A DNA stretch of 64,000 nucleotides from Methanosarcina barkeri str. Wiesmoor (GTDB lineage Archaea > Halobacteriota > Methanosarcinia > Methanosarcinales > Methanosarcinaceae), in assembly GCF_000969985.1 (NCBI RefSeq), contig NZ_CP009526.1, positions 4,712,001-4,776,000 of the forward strand, given 5' to 3'. The position numbers and the translations under genes are program-made. Positions 18,615 to 28,797 of the stretch are shown here, in pieces. Within the stretch, counting starts at the first letter, position 1. Every line of letters starts with the position of its first letter. The notes beneath the pieces are model-generated. The model made no database searches, was not told where the DNA came from, and worked only from the letters and a program-made list of their open reading frames with translations.

Positions 18615-19202
18615 TTAATCTTCTTTAGCTCGCGGCATGGCAATAATCTCCCTAACCTGAAGGGAGAAGAAATCTCCGCTGTGGGCTGGCCTGAGCACAA
18701 GTGCTACGTCTGCACCATGCCTTGTACCTCCTATTGCTATAATCTCTGTGTTGTCGGAAACAGGGATATGGCCTGAATCGGCTGCCATAACTGCGACTTC
18801 AATAGCTACCTTGAATCCTTTTCCGAAGAGAGATCTGAAAGCGTCCGAAATTACTTCTACTCTGGAAAATCCCCCGAATTTCTTTGTGATTGAACGTTCG
18901 ACTCCTGAGAATATATGTGATTGAGTGGTTATTACCGCTCCAAGTTCTTCGAGCTTCTTTTTGTATTCCTCTTCTACTTCCCATTCGCCTTTCTTATTCT
19001 GCCCGTACTGGTGGCTTATTCCAATAACTTTTATGCCGCTGCCCTTCACAGCCTCTGCCATTTTTAGCGCGGTTTTTCCACTGGTGCTTGCCACCACAAT
19101 ATGAGATATCTGAAGCTCTGAAGCTCTTTTCGCTGCTGCTGTAATAACGTCGTCTGTATTTGACTCTCCTACATCGTCAAAATAGAGAATAGATTTTTCC
19201 AT
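18615..19202 (-). CDS. Pyruvate-kinase C-terminal-domain-like protein
   Basis: This 195-residue stand-alone protein resembles the pyruvate kinase alpha/beta (C-terminal, allosteric) domain, found as a separate protein in archaea. Features: HIVVASTSGKTALKMAEAVKG near residue 35, the VIGISHQYGQ strand, and a C-terminal NTEIIAIGGTRHGADVALVLRPAHS segment. It has no kinase active site, so a binding or regulatory role is likely; ligand unknown. RBS AGGAGAGAAATC precedes the ATG. It is downstream of nothing on its own strand and 170 bp from tgtA. Confidence 0.7.
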   Translation of the reverse strand: MEKSILYFDDVGESNTDDVITAAAKRASELQISHIVVASTSGKTALKMAEAVKGSGIKVIGISHQYGQNKKGEWEVEEEYKKKLEELGAVITTQSHIFSGVERSITKKFGGFSRVEVISDAFRSLFGKGFKVAIEVAVMAADSGHIPVSDNTEIIAIGGTRHGADVALVLRPAHSGDFFSLQVREIIAMPRAKED

Positions 19203-19694
19203 GATTTCTCTCCTCCTGTGTTCGAATGTTTCTTTCTATTAGCTCTTTTCCTTTGTTCTGATGTTTCTTATTATAAACTCCTTTACCCATATTCGGATGT
19301 TTCTTTCTATGAACTCTTTTACTATTTTCTCTTACTGTTTCCTCTTACTGTTTCCTCTTACTGTTTCCTCTTACTGTTTCCTTCGTGTATTATGTTTTTT
19401 TCTTATTCATATTTTATAAAATCAGGTTTCTGTCAGTTTTTCCAGTTGGAAGGTGAAATTTGAATTTATTATATTTTTTTATCGGAGTTATTTTTCCTTA
19501 TCAGGAGAAAAGATATATATTAAAAAGATTCTCTTTTTACCAAAAAAAGGGTTCTGTGGTCGGAGCCCGGGTCTATTGTATATTTCTTATTATGTATGTG
19601 CAGGAAGTAGCGTAGATCGGACTGCTGAGAAGCTTGTTTATCTAGGATTAGCTCAGATATAATCATAGGGGTTGTATCTCGCTGAGGTGGTTAC
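19203..19694. other. Intergenic region with 13-bp tandem repeat and PAC2 leader
   Basis: Four copies of TCTTACTGTTTCC lie at about 19329-19381. A plus-strand TATA-like AGATATATATTAAAAAG is at about 19510-19526. The 19560-19690 stretch is GC-richer and may be a transcribed leader of the next gene; it does not fold as a tRNA. Confidence 0.55.
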
Positions 19695-20441
19695 TTGTCA
19701 AATACAGATTATGACAACAACGACGTGAAGATTATTACCAAACCTGTGCAGTCAAAAAATCCTGTTTTGATTGAAGGGTTTCCCGGAATTGGGCTTGTGG
19801 GGAATATTGCAAGTCAACATATGATAGAAGAATTGAAAATGGAATACATTGGCTCTATTGAATCAAGGTATTTCCCCTCGATTGCAGTACTTTACGAGGG
19901 GCTTATAAATATGCCTGTAAGGATTTATGAAAGCGTGGAACATAACCTGATTGTTGTAATCTCCGATATCCCGATCAGTCACACTGTCTCCTACGATGTT
20001 AGCAATGCTCTGGTGGACTGGGCTGAGTCTATTAACGTAAGAGAAATTGCTTCCATTGCAGGCATTGCCATAATGGACGGAGGGCAGAAAGTCTTCGGGG
20101 CAGCCACCACTCAGGAGATGCTGAACAAAATTAAGGAAAAAGTAGAAGTTTTCCAGATGGGAACTATCTCCGGGATTTCAGGTAGTGTGATGGCTGAATG
20201 TCTGCTGCGTGAAATTCCTGCATTTAGCTTGCTTGGTGCCACTAGGACCCAGAATCCTGACCCAAGAGCTGCTTCTGCTGTTATCGAAGTTTTAAACGAG
20301 CTCTATGGGCTTTCAATAAGTACAGTTCGGCTTATAGAGCAGGCTGAACGCATAGAGGTCGAACTCCAGAGGCTTGCTGAAGATGTTCAGACTGCAGAGC
20401 AGAAAGGAGAAGTAAAGAAGGAGTTCCCAATGTACGGGTGA
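19695..20441 (+). CDS. PAC2/DUF75 family protein (proteasome assembly chaperone-like)
   Basis: This 248-residue protein carries the PAC2 core: NPVLIEGFPGIGLVGNIASQHMIEEL (residues 23-48), a central SIAGIAIMDGG strand and GTISGISGSVMAECLLREIP near residue 158. Family members (COG2047) relate to eukaryotic proteasome-assembly chaperones; the archaeal PbaA-type proteins bind proteasome-like complexes. The last 45 residues form an amphipathic coiled coil. Start is TTG 19695, supported by GAGGTGG five bases upstream. It ends 4 bp before a DUF473 gene, so the two are co-translated. Confidence 0.85.
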   Translation: MSNTDYDNNDVKIITKPVQSKNPVLIEGFPGIGLVGNIASQHMIEELKMEYIGSIESRYFPSIAVLYEGLINMPVRIYESVEHNLIVVISDIPISHTVSYDVSNALVDWAESINVREIASIAGIAIMDGGQKVFGAATTQEMLNKIKEKVEVFQMGTISGISGSVMAECLLREIPAFSLLGATRTQNPDPRAASAVIEVLNELYGLSISTVRLIEQAERIEVELQRLAEDVQTAEQKGEVKKEFPMYG

Positions 20442-20445
20442 TCCC

Positions 20446-20835
20446 ATGGAGTACATCGCGTTAACAGGAATTGCTGATTCTCTTATCGAGATCCTGAAGA
20501 AACACCATCTCAGGACTCTTGAGATTCGGAGTCCTCAAAACTTCGTAGGAGTACTCGGGCTCAATGCAGGAGATAACGTTCTCCTGACTTCCACCAGCCT
20601 TCAGGACCTCACGAATGGGACTCAGGGTCTCGTAGCAAAGGTTGTAAAGAAGCAGATTTCGGTTCATTCCATTGTCAGTTCGAATGATTTCTACATTGAA
20701 GAACGAGAAGCTATGTCAGCACGTATCCAGCTTCAGTGCAGGTGTATGGCAAGGGTAAGAAACGTTATTTCAAATGAGCTTGGGAAACCAGTCCGAGTAG
20801 ATGCCAGGGAAATTTCCTGCTATGAAGCCAGATAA
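20446..20835 (+). CDS. DUF473 family protein
   Basis: This 129-residue protein matches DUF473, a small family of methanogens and relatives with unknown function. Visible: an N-terminal ALTGIADSLIEILKKHHLRTLEIRSP helix-strand, GLNAGDNVLLTSTSLQDLT, and a C-terminal QLQCRCMARVRNV strand with a Cys pair. ATG 20446 follows the PAC2 stop by 4 bp, with GGGTGA in the overlap region as RBS. Co-expression with the PAC2 protein points to shared function. Confidence 0.75.
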   Translation: MEYIALTGIADSLIEILKKHHLRTLEIRSPQNFVGVLGLNAGDNVLLTSTSLQDLTNGTQGLVAKVVKKQISVHSIVSSNDFYIEEREAMSARIQLQCRCMARVRNVISNELGKPVRVDAREISCYEAR

Positions 20836-21241
20836 CAATAGTTACTGATCATCTTCTTTGGTCATCTTCTTTTTAGAAATTCAGTAACTCTCGGTATAAA
20901 AAAACTCAAAAATATCTTTTTTTAATTTTTAAATACCTTGATTTGAAAATTCTGAAGTTATGATTAGCTTTCTATTTACAAAACCTGGTCTCTTCTTTAT
21001 TTGGAAAAGTCTTCGTGGCTCTATAGACAAGTTGACTTAAATAGACGGAGCAATCATTGGAAAAGATTTTTGAAGAGATCTGAAAACGATTTCTGAAAAT
21101 AATTCTTCTGGAAGCGATTTCTGGAAAGAATATTTAAAAAAGATTTTTTAAACGAATTCCTGAATGACTATGCCGATATTAAAAAGAAAGTTTCAGGAAT
21201 GCTGGAAATTTCCGGCAATCCTGGATTTATGCTTCAAAATT
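20836..21241. other. Convergent intergenic region
   Basis: About 400 AT-rich bases lie between the DUF473 gene and the 3' end of the thermosome gene. I see no gene, no tRNA and no clear repeat; short T-runs on both strands (for example 20920-20935) could serve as terminators. Confidence 0.5.
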
Positions 21242-22873
21242 TTACATCATCTCAGGCATTTCGCCGCCTGGAATTGCTCCCGGACCACCTACTTTGGCTG
21301 GACTGGATGAGGCAATTACATCATCGATTCTGAGAACCATAATTGCAGCTTCGGTGGCTGCATTGATTGCCTGGGTCTTGATCCTGAGAGGTTCGACAAC
21401 GTTATTTTCAAACATGTCCTCGATCTTGCCGGTATAAACATTGAGTCCGGCACGCTTGTTGCCTTTCTCGTGCTGGGAGCGCATTTCCACAAGCATGTCA
21501 ATCGGGTCAAGTCCTGCATTCTCTGCGAGGGTGCTGGGAATAATCTCGAGGGACTCAGCGAATTTCATTACAGCAAGCTGCTCCCTGCCTTTAAGGGTTG
21601 CTGCGTATTCCTTGAGCCTGAGGGACAGTTCAATTTCTGGAGAGCCGCCACCCACAACAATCTTCTGGTCTTCAAGAGCAACGCCCACTACTCTGAGAGC
21701 GTCTTCGAGAGCTCTCTCAATTCCTTCAACTACATGCTCGGTTCCGCCGCGCAGAAGAATTGAGGTAGCTTTGCTGTCCTTGCAGCCTGTAACGAAGGTC
21801 ATCCTTGAGCCTGTAACGTCTTTTTCCTCTACAAGCCCGGCATGGCCAAGGTCGGATTCCTCAATTTCATCGAGGCTGGTAATAATCTTTGCACCTGTTG
21901 CGCGGGAAAGTTTATCCATGTCGCTCTTCTTCACCCTGCGCATACCAAAGATTCCTGCTTTTGTCATGTAATACTGAGCAAGGTCATCGATTCCTTTCTG
22001 GCAGAAGACAACATTTGCGCCTGTCTTGATTACCTTGTCCACAATTTCCTTGAGCATTGCTTCTTCCTGGTCTAAGAAGAGCTGCATCTGGTCAGGATTG
22101 GTGATCTTTATTTCGGCCTTAGTTTCGGTTTTCTTGAGCTCGATTGGTACGCTTAAGAGCAGGATTTTTGCGTTCTCCACTACTTCGGGCATTGCCGGGT
22201 GGACACGTTCTTTATCGACAATTACACCGTCGACAATCTCGGAATCCTTGATACTTCCGCCAGGTCTCTTCTCCACCTTGATGTCCTCGATATCTACAGT
22301 GATCTTTCCATCTTCGCTGATCTCAGCAACTGACTTAACGGCCTTGACTGCAAGCCTGGAGAGATGTTCCTTTTGAGCCTCTGCGCCTTTTCCTGTTATG
22401 GCTGTGGCTGCAATCTTTTCGAGAGTCTCGGTATCCTCAGGAGATGCACTGATAGTAATGGTATCGATTGTCTTTGTAGCCTGGTCTGCTGCAAGCCTGT
22501 AGCCGCTTGCAATCACTGTTGGGTGGACTCCGCTTTCAAGCAGGTCTTCTGCCTTTGTCAGGAATTCTCCTGCAAGTACGGCTGCGGTGGTTGTTCCGTC
22601 TCCAACTTCGGCATCCTGGGTCTTAGCTACTTCTACGATCATCTTTGCACCTGGGTGCTCGATGTCCATTTCTTTGAGGATTGTTGCTCCGTCGTTGGTG
22701 ATAACAACATCACCCATGGAGTCTACAAGCATCTTGTCCATACCCTTGGGCCCAAGAGTGGTTCTTACCGCTTCAGCAACCGCCTTTGCGGCCATAATAT
22801 TGTTGTGCTGGGCATCGGAACCATGGGTTCTCTTGCTGCCTTCCCTTAAAATAAAGATCGGTTGTGCTGCCAA
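21242..22873 (-). CDS. thsA: Thermosome subunit (group II chaperonin)
   Basis: This ATP-driven folding chaperonin forms a double ring. The 543-residue length is standard. Signatures: [13 protein letters not shown] (about 41-53), [13 protein letters not shown] (about 93-105), the lid and apical part in the middle, [15 protein letters not shown] (about 406) and a Gly/Met-rich C-tail ([15 protein letters not shown]). Start is TTG 22873 with AGGAG eight bases upstream, giving [17 protein letters not shown]-like CTTATATAGA lies about 105 bp upstream on the same strand. Gene symbol thsA is by family; Methanosarcina have several paralogues. Confidence 0.95.
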   Translation of the reverse strand: MAAQPIFILREGSKRTHGSDAQHNNIMAAKAVAEAVRTTLGPKGMDKMLVDSMGDVVITNDGATILKEMDIEHPGAKMIVEVAKTQDAEVGDGTTTAAVLAGEFLTKAEDLLESGVHPTVIASGYRLAADQATKTIDTITISASPEDTETLEKIAATAITGKGAEAQKEHLSRLAVKAVKSVAEISEDGKITVDIEDIKVEKRPGGSIKDSEIVDGVIVDKERVHPAMPEVVENAKILLLSVPIELKKTETKAEIKITNPDQMQLFLDQEEAMLKEIVDKVIKTGANVVFCQKGIDDLAQYYMTKAGIFGMRRVKKSDMDKLSRATGAKIITSLDEIEESDLGHAGLVEEKDVTGSRMTFVTGCKDSKATSILLRGGTEHVVEGIERALEDALRVVGVALEDQKIVVGGGSPEIELSLRLKEYAATLKGREQLAVMKFAESLEIIPSTLAENAGLDPIDMLVEMRSQHEKGNKRAGLNVYTGKIEDMFENNVVEPLRIKTQAINAATEAAIMVLRIDDVIASSSPAKVGGPGAIPGGEMPEMM

Positions 22874-23565
22874 GCTTTAATCTCCTTTTAATGATATGAA
22901 TTTCTATGAATTTTTATTAATTGTATTCCTGAGCACGTTACCTTTGTGCGTATTTTCCTATTCTTAATGCAAGCACTTCTATATAAGAATTTCTCTGGAG
23001 CGTAAAATCTCGTTTTAAAAAAAAGGGGCTCCTGGATCTATTAATGGCTTCTTTGGGTTATTCTTCCCGGTGTATAAAGAGTCTATCCGAAAATCAATAA
23101 TAGAATATTGCAATATTTATAAGAAAGTTAATTTCAAAAATTCCGACGACTTGTATTTTAAATCAAAAGCAGATTTTATTCATCTCTATTAATCTTGCTT
23201 TTTCTATTCTAAGATATTTATCTAGATATGTTTTGTTTAGATAAGCAACTCTGAAAAGTAAGAGATTACTTGGAAAAAATACTATTTAATGAGTAAATAT
23301 ATGCTAATATTTGACTGAATAACATCGGTATTTAATTTATATCGGTTTCTTATTTATATTTCTCTAGATATTATATTTGATAAATACAATTTTCCTGTTG
23401 ATACAATTTGAAATCACTCTCACTGGCACATAAAAGAACTATAAACCAAACATAAATCAAACATAAATCAAGCAGATGCAGGTGTAAAATTGTATCAAAT
23501 TGATTCAAATGTTTGAAGTGGACAAATTAACAGAAAATAAAATCAAAATACGGGGGAAAAATCAA
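22874..23565. promoter_or_regulatory. Divergent promoter region, thermosome and DUF2795 gene
   Basis: No gene in about 690 AT-rich bases. A minus-strand TATA-like box at about 22978-22988 suits the thermosome gene. Plus-strand candidates (TTTATATCGG about 23337, TTATATTTG about 23370) suit the DUF2795 gene. ACATAAATCAA repeats twice at 23450-23471. Confidence 0.4.
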
Positions 23566-23967
23566 ATGCAGGAAAGTGCTACTGAAGTACATAATGCGAT
23601 TCAGAAAGCTTTACAAGCTTTTCAAGAGATGAAATATCCTGTAACGAAAAGTCAACTTATTGATAAAGCTAAAAGTCTTAATGCCCGTAACGAAGTAATA
23701 CAAGCTATTGAAACCATTCCAGACAAGGAATACCACAGCTCTTCGGATGTCCTCCAGGAATTCAAAGGTATTCAGAATGTTATGCAAGCTTTCAGAGAAG
23801 TGAAGTTCCCTGCAACAAAGAATCAACTTATAGAGGAAGCTAAAAAACTTAATGCCCGCAGTGAAGTGATAAACGCTCTTGAGGCTTGTTCAGACAGGGA
23901 ATACACAAACTTTTCCGATGTCATCAAGGAATGTAAAGCTAAAAGTGAATTAGCAAAGCCACGGTAA
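23566..23967 (+). CDS. Tandem DUF2795 domain protein
   Basis: This 133-residue protein is built of two homologous units of about 56 residues (starting near residues 9 and 67). Each has the DUF2795 pattern: A(L/F)xxFQEMKYP(V/A)TKxQLIxxAKxLNAR, then an Ala-rich turn and DxEYxxxSDVxxE. DUF2795 units are small helical modules of unknown function. The frame opens at TTG 23500, but ATG 23566 is better placed with GGGGG upstream and removes a low-complexity extension. It stands alone; expression signals are AT-rich. Confidence 0.75.
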   Translation: MQESATEVHNAIQKALQAFQEMKYPVTKSQLIDKAKSLNARNEVIQAIETIPDKEYHSSSDVLQEFKGIQNVMQAFREVKFPATKNQLIEEAKKLNARSEVINALEACSDREYTNFSDVIKECKAKSELAKPR

Positions 23968-24380
23968 ATACAATACCTTAATTTATGGATGAACTCATCA
24001 AGGTAGGTCAAACCAGATCGAGAAGTCTATGAGTTCATCCAAAACTAATTTTATTCCCAAATCTGGCTGGTCTGGGAATAGAAAGTGCTTGTGAAAAGTG
24101 TCTGGCTTATATAAAAGAACAATCTGTCGGTAGCTTCCACAAAGTAAAATCTTAAAAAATTGGTTGAAGGGATTCTGAAGTTCTCCCTTCGTGTTTTTCT
24201 TCACAGATTTTGTGCAAAGAACCATCAATGCTTTTTTATACTTAATCGTGTTGTGAAGTCAGCAAGGGAATAAACTCTGGAAGCGTGAATTAAAGGGAAA
24301 ATTCGGTTTACAGAATCGGTTTACAACAAACCGGTTTACAAAAATTCGATCGTATCCACAAGTTCCTGAAAACGATAAGT

Positions 24381-24483
24381 ACTAGTGTCAAGAAAATTTA
24401 GTTATTGGTCACATGTTAACTCCGAATCGCTATATATTAATGAGAATAAATCAAAAATTATGCTCAATAATTAAATTGCCATG
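24381..24483. repeat. 103-bp dispersed repeat, copy 1
   Basis: It starts ACTAGTGTCA and ends with the ATG at 24481. About 88% identical to 34256-34357 by eye. No terminal inverted repeat was found, so it may be the conserved leader of a small gene or element rather than a MITE. Confidence 0.75.
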
Positions 24484-24627
24484 ACTAATGTCCTTAAAGA
24501 TTATTTAATCAACTGCCCGACATTTAATCAACCTGCCTTATTACCATATGAGTTAAAAATATCAAATCGGATAAACAATCTCGAAAATAGAGTTGAAATT
24601 ATAGAAGCATGCTTGAATAAACAATAA
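24481..24627 (+). CDS. Possible 48-residue protein behind a dispersed repeat
   Basis: ATG at the end of the repeat opens 48 codons: MTNVLKDYLINCPTF... ending in an amphipathic helix (NRINNLENRVEIIEACLNKQ). The second repeat copy at 34256 also ends at an ATG but its frame is not preserved. It might be the N-terminus of a lost transposon gene or a genuine small protein. No RBS was recognised. Confidence 0.3.
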   Translation: MTNVLKDYLINCPTFNQPALLPYELKISNRINNLENRVEIIEACLNKQ

Positions 24628-24852
24628 TAGATTGCTTATCTTAAAAATTGATTTCTAGAATGTATTTTGCTGGGGAACTATATGCATGTCTATAATCTGT
24701 AATCTGTGATCTATGGCACTATAGCCCTTAGTTTAAGACACTCATTGGAATGAAAACTAACGCTTAAAAAGGAACTAGAGAACTAATTAAACTACTTCAA
24801 GGTTTATAAAAAAGTTTTAACGAGAGATCTCATGTACGAACCGTTATCATAT

Positions 24853-24890
24853 ACTAATCGTTAGTGAGATCTCACGTACTAATTGTTAGT
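24853..24890. repeat. Cluster of palindromes beyond the oxidoreductase gene
   Basis: ACTAATCGTTAGT (24853-24865) and ACTAATTGTTAGT (24878-24890) are near-identical dyads separated by the palindrome TGAGATCTCA. They lie just downstream of the FAD/Fe-S oxidoreductase stop and could be a terminator or protein-binding repeat. Confidence 0.55.
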
Positions 24891-24910
24891 GAGTTTTCAT
24901 TTACCAATAA

Positions 24911-27900
24911 TTAATGCGTTTTTATGTACTCAATCATGCGCGGAGTAAGCAGTGGAATCAGCTCAGGAAGCATATTCGGCATCAGGTTATCCATAGCTTT
25001 CGGCATAAGTTTCGGCAGCTGTTCTCGCATGTAATCAGGCATAGGAACTTTCTTTTCTACAGCTTTGAGCATGTCAGGCATGACTTTTGGCATGACTGAA
25101 GGCATTAGATTTGGCATCATGATCGGCATCATCGGTTTCATCAGAGCATCCATGCCTGGCACATATTTGACCATCTTCATCATTGCCTGAAGTGGTGCTG
25201 GCATCGCTGCCATCATCTGAGGCATGAGTTCAACCATCAGTTCGGTCATATTCTCGGGCTGCATGAGGTCGATCATCTTTTCAAAGGGAACCCACGATTC
25301 CAGAGTATAGGCGGTTGAATCAGGGATATTGTATCCAAGACTTCTGCCCACAAGGGCTCCCAGATCCTGAGCCTCGATATTCAGGTTATTTTTCTGCGCT
25401 GCCGTACGAAACTGGAAAATACAGCAAGGACAAAGCGCTGCAATGATGTCAGCTTTAACATCAAGGGCTTCCTGGAGTCTTATATCTCCCAGTTTGTATG
25501 CAATAGGCGGTTCGGCTATAAGGCTTACAACCGAACCACAACAGTGAGCTCTTTCCCTGTTGTACTCAAGTTCCCTGAACTTTATTCCAGGTATAGCCTT
25601 GAGAAGTTCTCTGGGCGGTTCGTATATTTCGCCTCCTGCTCTCCCAAGGTGGCAGGAATCATGCCAGGCTACCACCTTATCAAGAGGCTGTTTGAACTTT
25701 GGCTTAAGAACATCGAGATGATCCACGAGCACTTCAGAATAATGTTTTGCCTCAAGCCCATACTCAATTCCCAGTTTTTTCGCCCACTGAGGATAGACCG
25801 TATGCCACATGAGCCAGCAGGCAGGGCAAGAAGTAATTACGGTTTTTACGCCCTTCTTTTTCATGTTTGAGACATTCATTCTCATTATTTTTTCAAAAAC
25901 GTCCCATCTTCCGGCAACAAGCATAGGAATTCCGCAGCAGGCTTCTTTGTCTAAAAGACTTGTAAACTCTACTCCTGCATCGTCAAGCATGCGGACTGCC
26001 CCTATAGCTACGTCATTTTCGATAAAAGACGCAGTACAGCCTGCAAAGTAACCATATTCAGCTTTATCCTTTATCTTTGCCCTAATATCCTCCGGAACCC
26101 ATTTATCACGGTCTTTTCTGTAGTTTGCCCAGATATTTCTTTCTTTTAAGAGGCTTGCTGCCATGATCTCAAAAGGAGGAAAGGTCATCTTCTTATTTTC
26201 CTGGACGAGTTTTCCCCGCATGGTCATCCAGGCATGTTCGATTGGCATGTCGAGTTCACAGCGGGCATCGCACATCTGGCAGGTAGTACAAGCAAGGAAG
26301 GTATTTGTCTGTCTCTGGTCAAGTTTTTCCCGTCCTGCAAGGTATTCTTTGATGAAAAACCATTTTCCACGAGGTGACTGTGACTCCCAACCCCTGCCGT
26401 AGTACTGGTCGCACTCACTCACACAGTACCCGCACTGGGAGCAGGAATAGGCAAGTTCTGCGACTTCTGCGGGGATCTCTTTCTCGTCTTTGAAAGAAAC
26501 TTCACCAATTCCTGACATGTTTCCGGCTATTCTGGCAAAAGGTTCAAAGGCAGAGCCCATTGATACGGCAGTGTTCAGGAGTCCTTTTCCCTCAATGGTT
26601 TCAGGGTTCATGATCCCGTTAGGATCAATTTCCTTTCTCAAGGCCTCGATTTCAGCAAGTCTTTCCCCAAAAACACTTTTCCTCTTTGAAGCGAAGAAAA
26701 GCCCTGAAGAATAAGCCCTTCCCCCATTTTCTTCTGCAATTTTCAAAATGCTCAGGGAAAGAGCAAAAGCTGTATTAAAGAGCACGGAGCGCTCCGAATG
26801 GCGCATGAAACAGAGAAGAACCACATACCCGTCGTTTATAACCATGCCTTCAGTAAGCACAGGTAATTTTATTTTCTTCCCGATTTCTTCAAAAGCCCTG
26901 TCCATATTCTCAAGCGGCACCAGGATTTCCGCAGGGATAAACGAAGGACCCAGCCTCTTTACTTTCATGGACTTGAACCATTCGTCAGTCTCGTATTTTG
27001 CAATTTCTTCCGGAAGGATTGTCCCGCCTGCATTTTCGATTGCTTCTTTCAGGCCGGAAACGTCTCTCGAGGCAGGGTACATGAAAGTTGAAACGTAAGA
27101 GACCGGTAACATTGGTCTGTTTTTGTCCACTATCTCTTCATAGTGGAGTTTCCTGGGAGCTTTATTTTTCATATCCGCCCATTCAGGGTTCAGGAAGGAA
27201 ATTGACCAGAGAGGAATATTTTTTCTTTTTATATCTTCGACTGCCTTTTTCAGGGCTGAAGCGCTTGGGAAACTGGCAGAAACAGCTTTTCTCTCTTCGA
27301 ACTTCTGGACTTTCAGGGTAATCTCGGTAATGATACCTATGGTTCCCATTGTCCCGATTAACTTTTTCAGTTCAGGGCCTGAAAACTCCCGGATTTCTCC
27401 TGTGGGAAGCACAACTCTGGCTTTTTCCATGCTCTCGTGGCCCCAGCCAAACTCATAACTTCCGTAACCGGCTCCGCTCTGGGATAACCATCCTCCAACT
27501 GTCGAAGAAGGGGCGCTTGAAGGAATTGCTTGTAATGAAAGCCCTTTTTCTTTTAGTTTCCTTTCCAGCTTTTCCCAGATTATGCCGCTTTGCACAACCG
27601 CTTTTTGCCTTTCGGGATCGACGCTTATGATCTTATTCAGTGGTGTAACATCGGCAACGATTCCGCCCTTTGTCGGAATTACCCCTCCATATCCTGAAGA
27701 AGCTCCTGCGCGGGGTACAACCGGAATCTTATGCCTGTTTGCGAATTTAAGGAGCTTTACTGCGTCTTCCTCGGTCCGGATTTTTACGACAGCTGCAGGG
27801 TCAGTCTTCCCAATTACCTTCTTAACAAGTGGGGGTAAAGCTCCGATATCATGGTTGTAATAATGGCGTTCACGTTTGTCAAGATTGACATATTCCCCAA

Positions 27901-27958
27901 AGAGTTCGGAAATTTCTTTTTTCTGAGCTTCTGAAAGTTCCGCTACACGACTTATCAT
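24911..27958 (-). CDS. FAD/Fe-S oxidoreductase, GlcD-GlcF/HdrD-like fusion with Met-rich tail
   Basis: This 1015-residue protein fuses an FAD-binding-4 / FAD-oxidase half (about 50-455, glycolate oxidase GlcD or D-lactate dehydrogenase type) with two [4Fe-4S] motifs (Cys506/509/512/516 and 557/560/563/567) and two CCG domains (CCG at 674 and 806) as in GlcF and HdrD. It probably oxidises a 2-hydroxyacid such as D-lactate; the substrate is not shown. The last 125 residues are an unusual Met/Pro-rich tail with 28 Met. ATG 27958 has AGGAGAAAAAAC upstream; the frame extends further to 28018 without RBS. Confidence 0.9.
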   Translation of the reverse strand: MISRVAELSEAQKKEISELFGEYVNLDKRERHYYNHDIGALPPLVKKVIGKTDPAAVVKIRTEEDAVKLLKFANRHKIPVVPRAGASSGYGGVIPTKGGIVADVTPLNKIISVDPERQKAVVQSGIIWEKLERKLKEKGLSLQAIPSSAPSSTVGGWLSQSGAGYGSYEFGWGHESMEKARVVLPTGEIREFSGPELKKLIGTMGTIGIITEITLKVQKFEERKAVSASFPSASALKKAVEDIKRKNIPLWSISFLNPEWADMKNKAPRKLHYEEIVDKNRPMLPVSYVSTFMYPASRDVSGLKEAIENAGGTILPEEIAKYETDEWFKSMKVKRLGPSFIPAEILVPLENMDRAFEEIGKKIKLPVLTEGMVINDGYVVLLCFMRHSERSVLFNTAFALSLSILKIAEENGGRAYSSGLFFASKRKSVFGERLAEIEALRKEIDPNGIMNPETIEGKGLLNTAVSMGSAFEPFARIAGNMSGIGEVSFKDEKEIPAEVAELAYSCSQCGYCVSECDQYYGRGWESQSPRGKWFFIKEYLAGREKLDQRQTNTFLACTTCQMCDARCELDMPIEHAWMTMRGKLVQENKKMTFPPFEIMAASLLKERNIWANYRKDRDKWVPEDIRAKIKDKAEYGYFAGCTASFIENDVAIGAVRMLDDAGVEFTSLLDKEACCGIPMLVAGRWDVFEKIMRMNVSNMKKKGVKTVITSCPACWLMWHTVYPQWAKKLGIEYGLEAKHYSEVLVDHLDVLKPKFKQPLDKVVAWHDSCHLGRAGGEIYEPPRELLKAIPGIKFRELEYNRERAHCCGSVVSLIAEPPIAYKLGDIRLQEALDVKADIIAALCPCCIFQFRTAAQKNNLNIEAQDLGALVGRSLGYNIPDSTAYTLESWVPFEKMIDLMQPENMTELMVELMPQMMAAMPAPLQAMMKMVKYVPGMDALMKPMMPIMMPNLMPSVMPKVMPDMLKAVEKKVPMPDYMREQLPKLMPKAMDNLMPNMLPELIPLLTPRMIEYIKTH

Positions 27959-28173
27959 GTTTTTTCTCCTTTTTTCTCCTAATCTAGCTAATTTGTAGAC
28001 ACTTTCCAGTATGCACATTTTGTCATACTATAAAGTCAAACTCCGGAAGTGTTTTCCAGCTCCCCTGTATTTTACTATATAAGTGGTGATAATAATACTT
28101 ATTATGTTTGTCCAGGGTCATTCCGTTTTTCTATTTATATAAATAAACAATAAAAATTAATAAACATAGAACT

Positions 28174-28791
28174 TCAAAATTGCAGGGCATCTTTAGGACA
28201 GGCATCCACACAGCGCCCGCATTTTATACAATCGGGGTTTGCAGCATTTTGCGTGATTTTGAGCTGCATAGGACAGACTTTTTCACATTTCTTGCAGCTA
28301 ATGCATTTTTCCTTTTCGAGTTTAAGAGGATACTTTTTACCACCAAGCAGGCGTTGAGCTGTCCCCATAGGGCAGAAGGAACACCAGGTTCTTGGGCTCA
28401 GGTAACTGCCCAGAAGGGTTGCGATTGCAGTTGTTACCAGACACATCATCACAAACACCATGCCGATTTTCTCGAAAGTATTGAGGCTCTCAATAGCGTT
28501 TGTTATTCTGTATCCCATAAAGCCCATTAGTAGGAAAAATATTGGCAGGCGGATCCACAGGGAACGCAGAGTGGCAGGTATCTTCTTTTTCCTTGAAATC
28601 TTGCTGACCCAAAAGTCAACAAAACTTCCCCTGGGACAGAGGTTTCCGCAGAACCATCGGCCTCTGAAAGGACTAATCAGGAAGAGTGCTGCAAAAACTA
28701 GTAGCAGGAAGTACCCAAGTACTGGATACCAGAGCCCTCCTATGGAAACGATAAGAACTATAATTCCCAAGTAAGGCGTTATTTTAAGCAA
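28174..28791 (-). CDS. NapH-like membrane protein with two [4Fe-4S] clusters
   Basis: This 205-residue protein has four to five membrane helices with the CxxxCP motifs CGNLCPRGSF and CSFCPMGTAQRL, then a C-terminal ferredoxin domain with two cluster motifs (CISCKKCEKVCP and CIKCGRCVDACP). This is the NapH/RdxA/CcoG-type layout that passes electrons between membrane carriers and soluble partners. Start is TTG 28791, with GGAGG nine bases upstream inside the end of the regulator gene; the two genes are tightly coupled. The large flavoprotein follows on the same strand 215 bp on, so the two may share electrons. Confidence 0.85.
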   Translation of the reverse strand: MLKITPYLGIIVLIVSIGGLWYPVLGYFLLLVFAALFLISPFRGRWFCGNLCPRGSFVDFWVSKISRKKKIPATLRSLWIRLPIFFLLMGFMGYRITNAIESLNTFEKIGMVFVMMCLVTTAIATLLGSYLSPRTWCSFCPMGTAQRLLGGKKYPLKLEKEKCISCKKCEKVCPMQLKITQNAANPDCIKCGRCVDACPKDALQF

Positions 28792-28797
28792 AGTTAA

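Larger units (their letters stand above)
23968..24910. other. Intergenic region with a repeat copy and inverted repeats
   Basis: This 940-bp gap holds the 103-bp repeat at 24381-24483, a 48-codon frame behind it, and the palindromes at 24853-24890. The rest (23968-24380) has no feature I can support. Confidence 0.5.

Noticed and set aside
19560-19690. A GC-rich stretch that looked like a structured RNA or tRNA before the PAC2 gene
   Set aside because: No cloverleaf with matching acceptor and T arms could be drawn; kept only as a possible leader.
24853-24890. Classical intrinsic terminator after the flavoprotein gene
   Set aside because: The stems are short dyads with no T-run in the right place; described as palindromes only.
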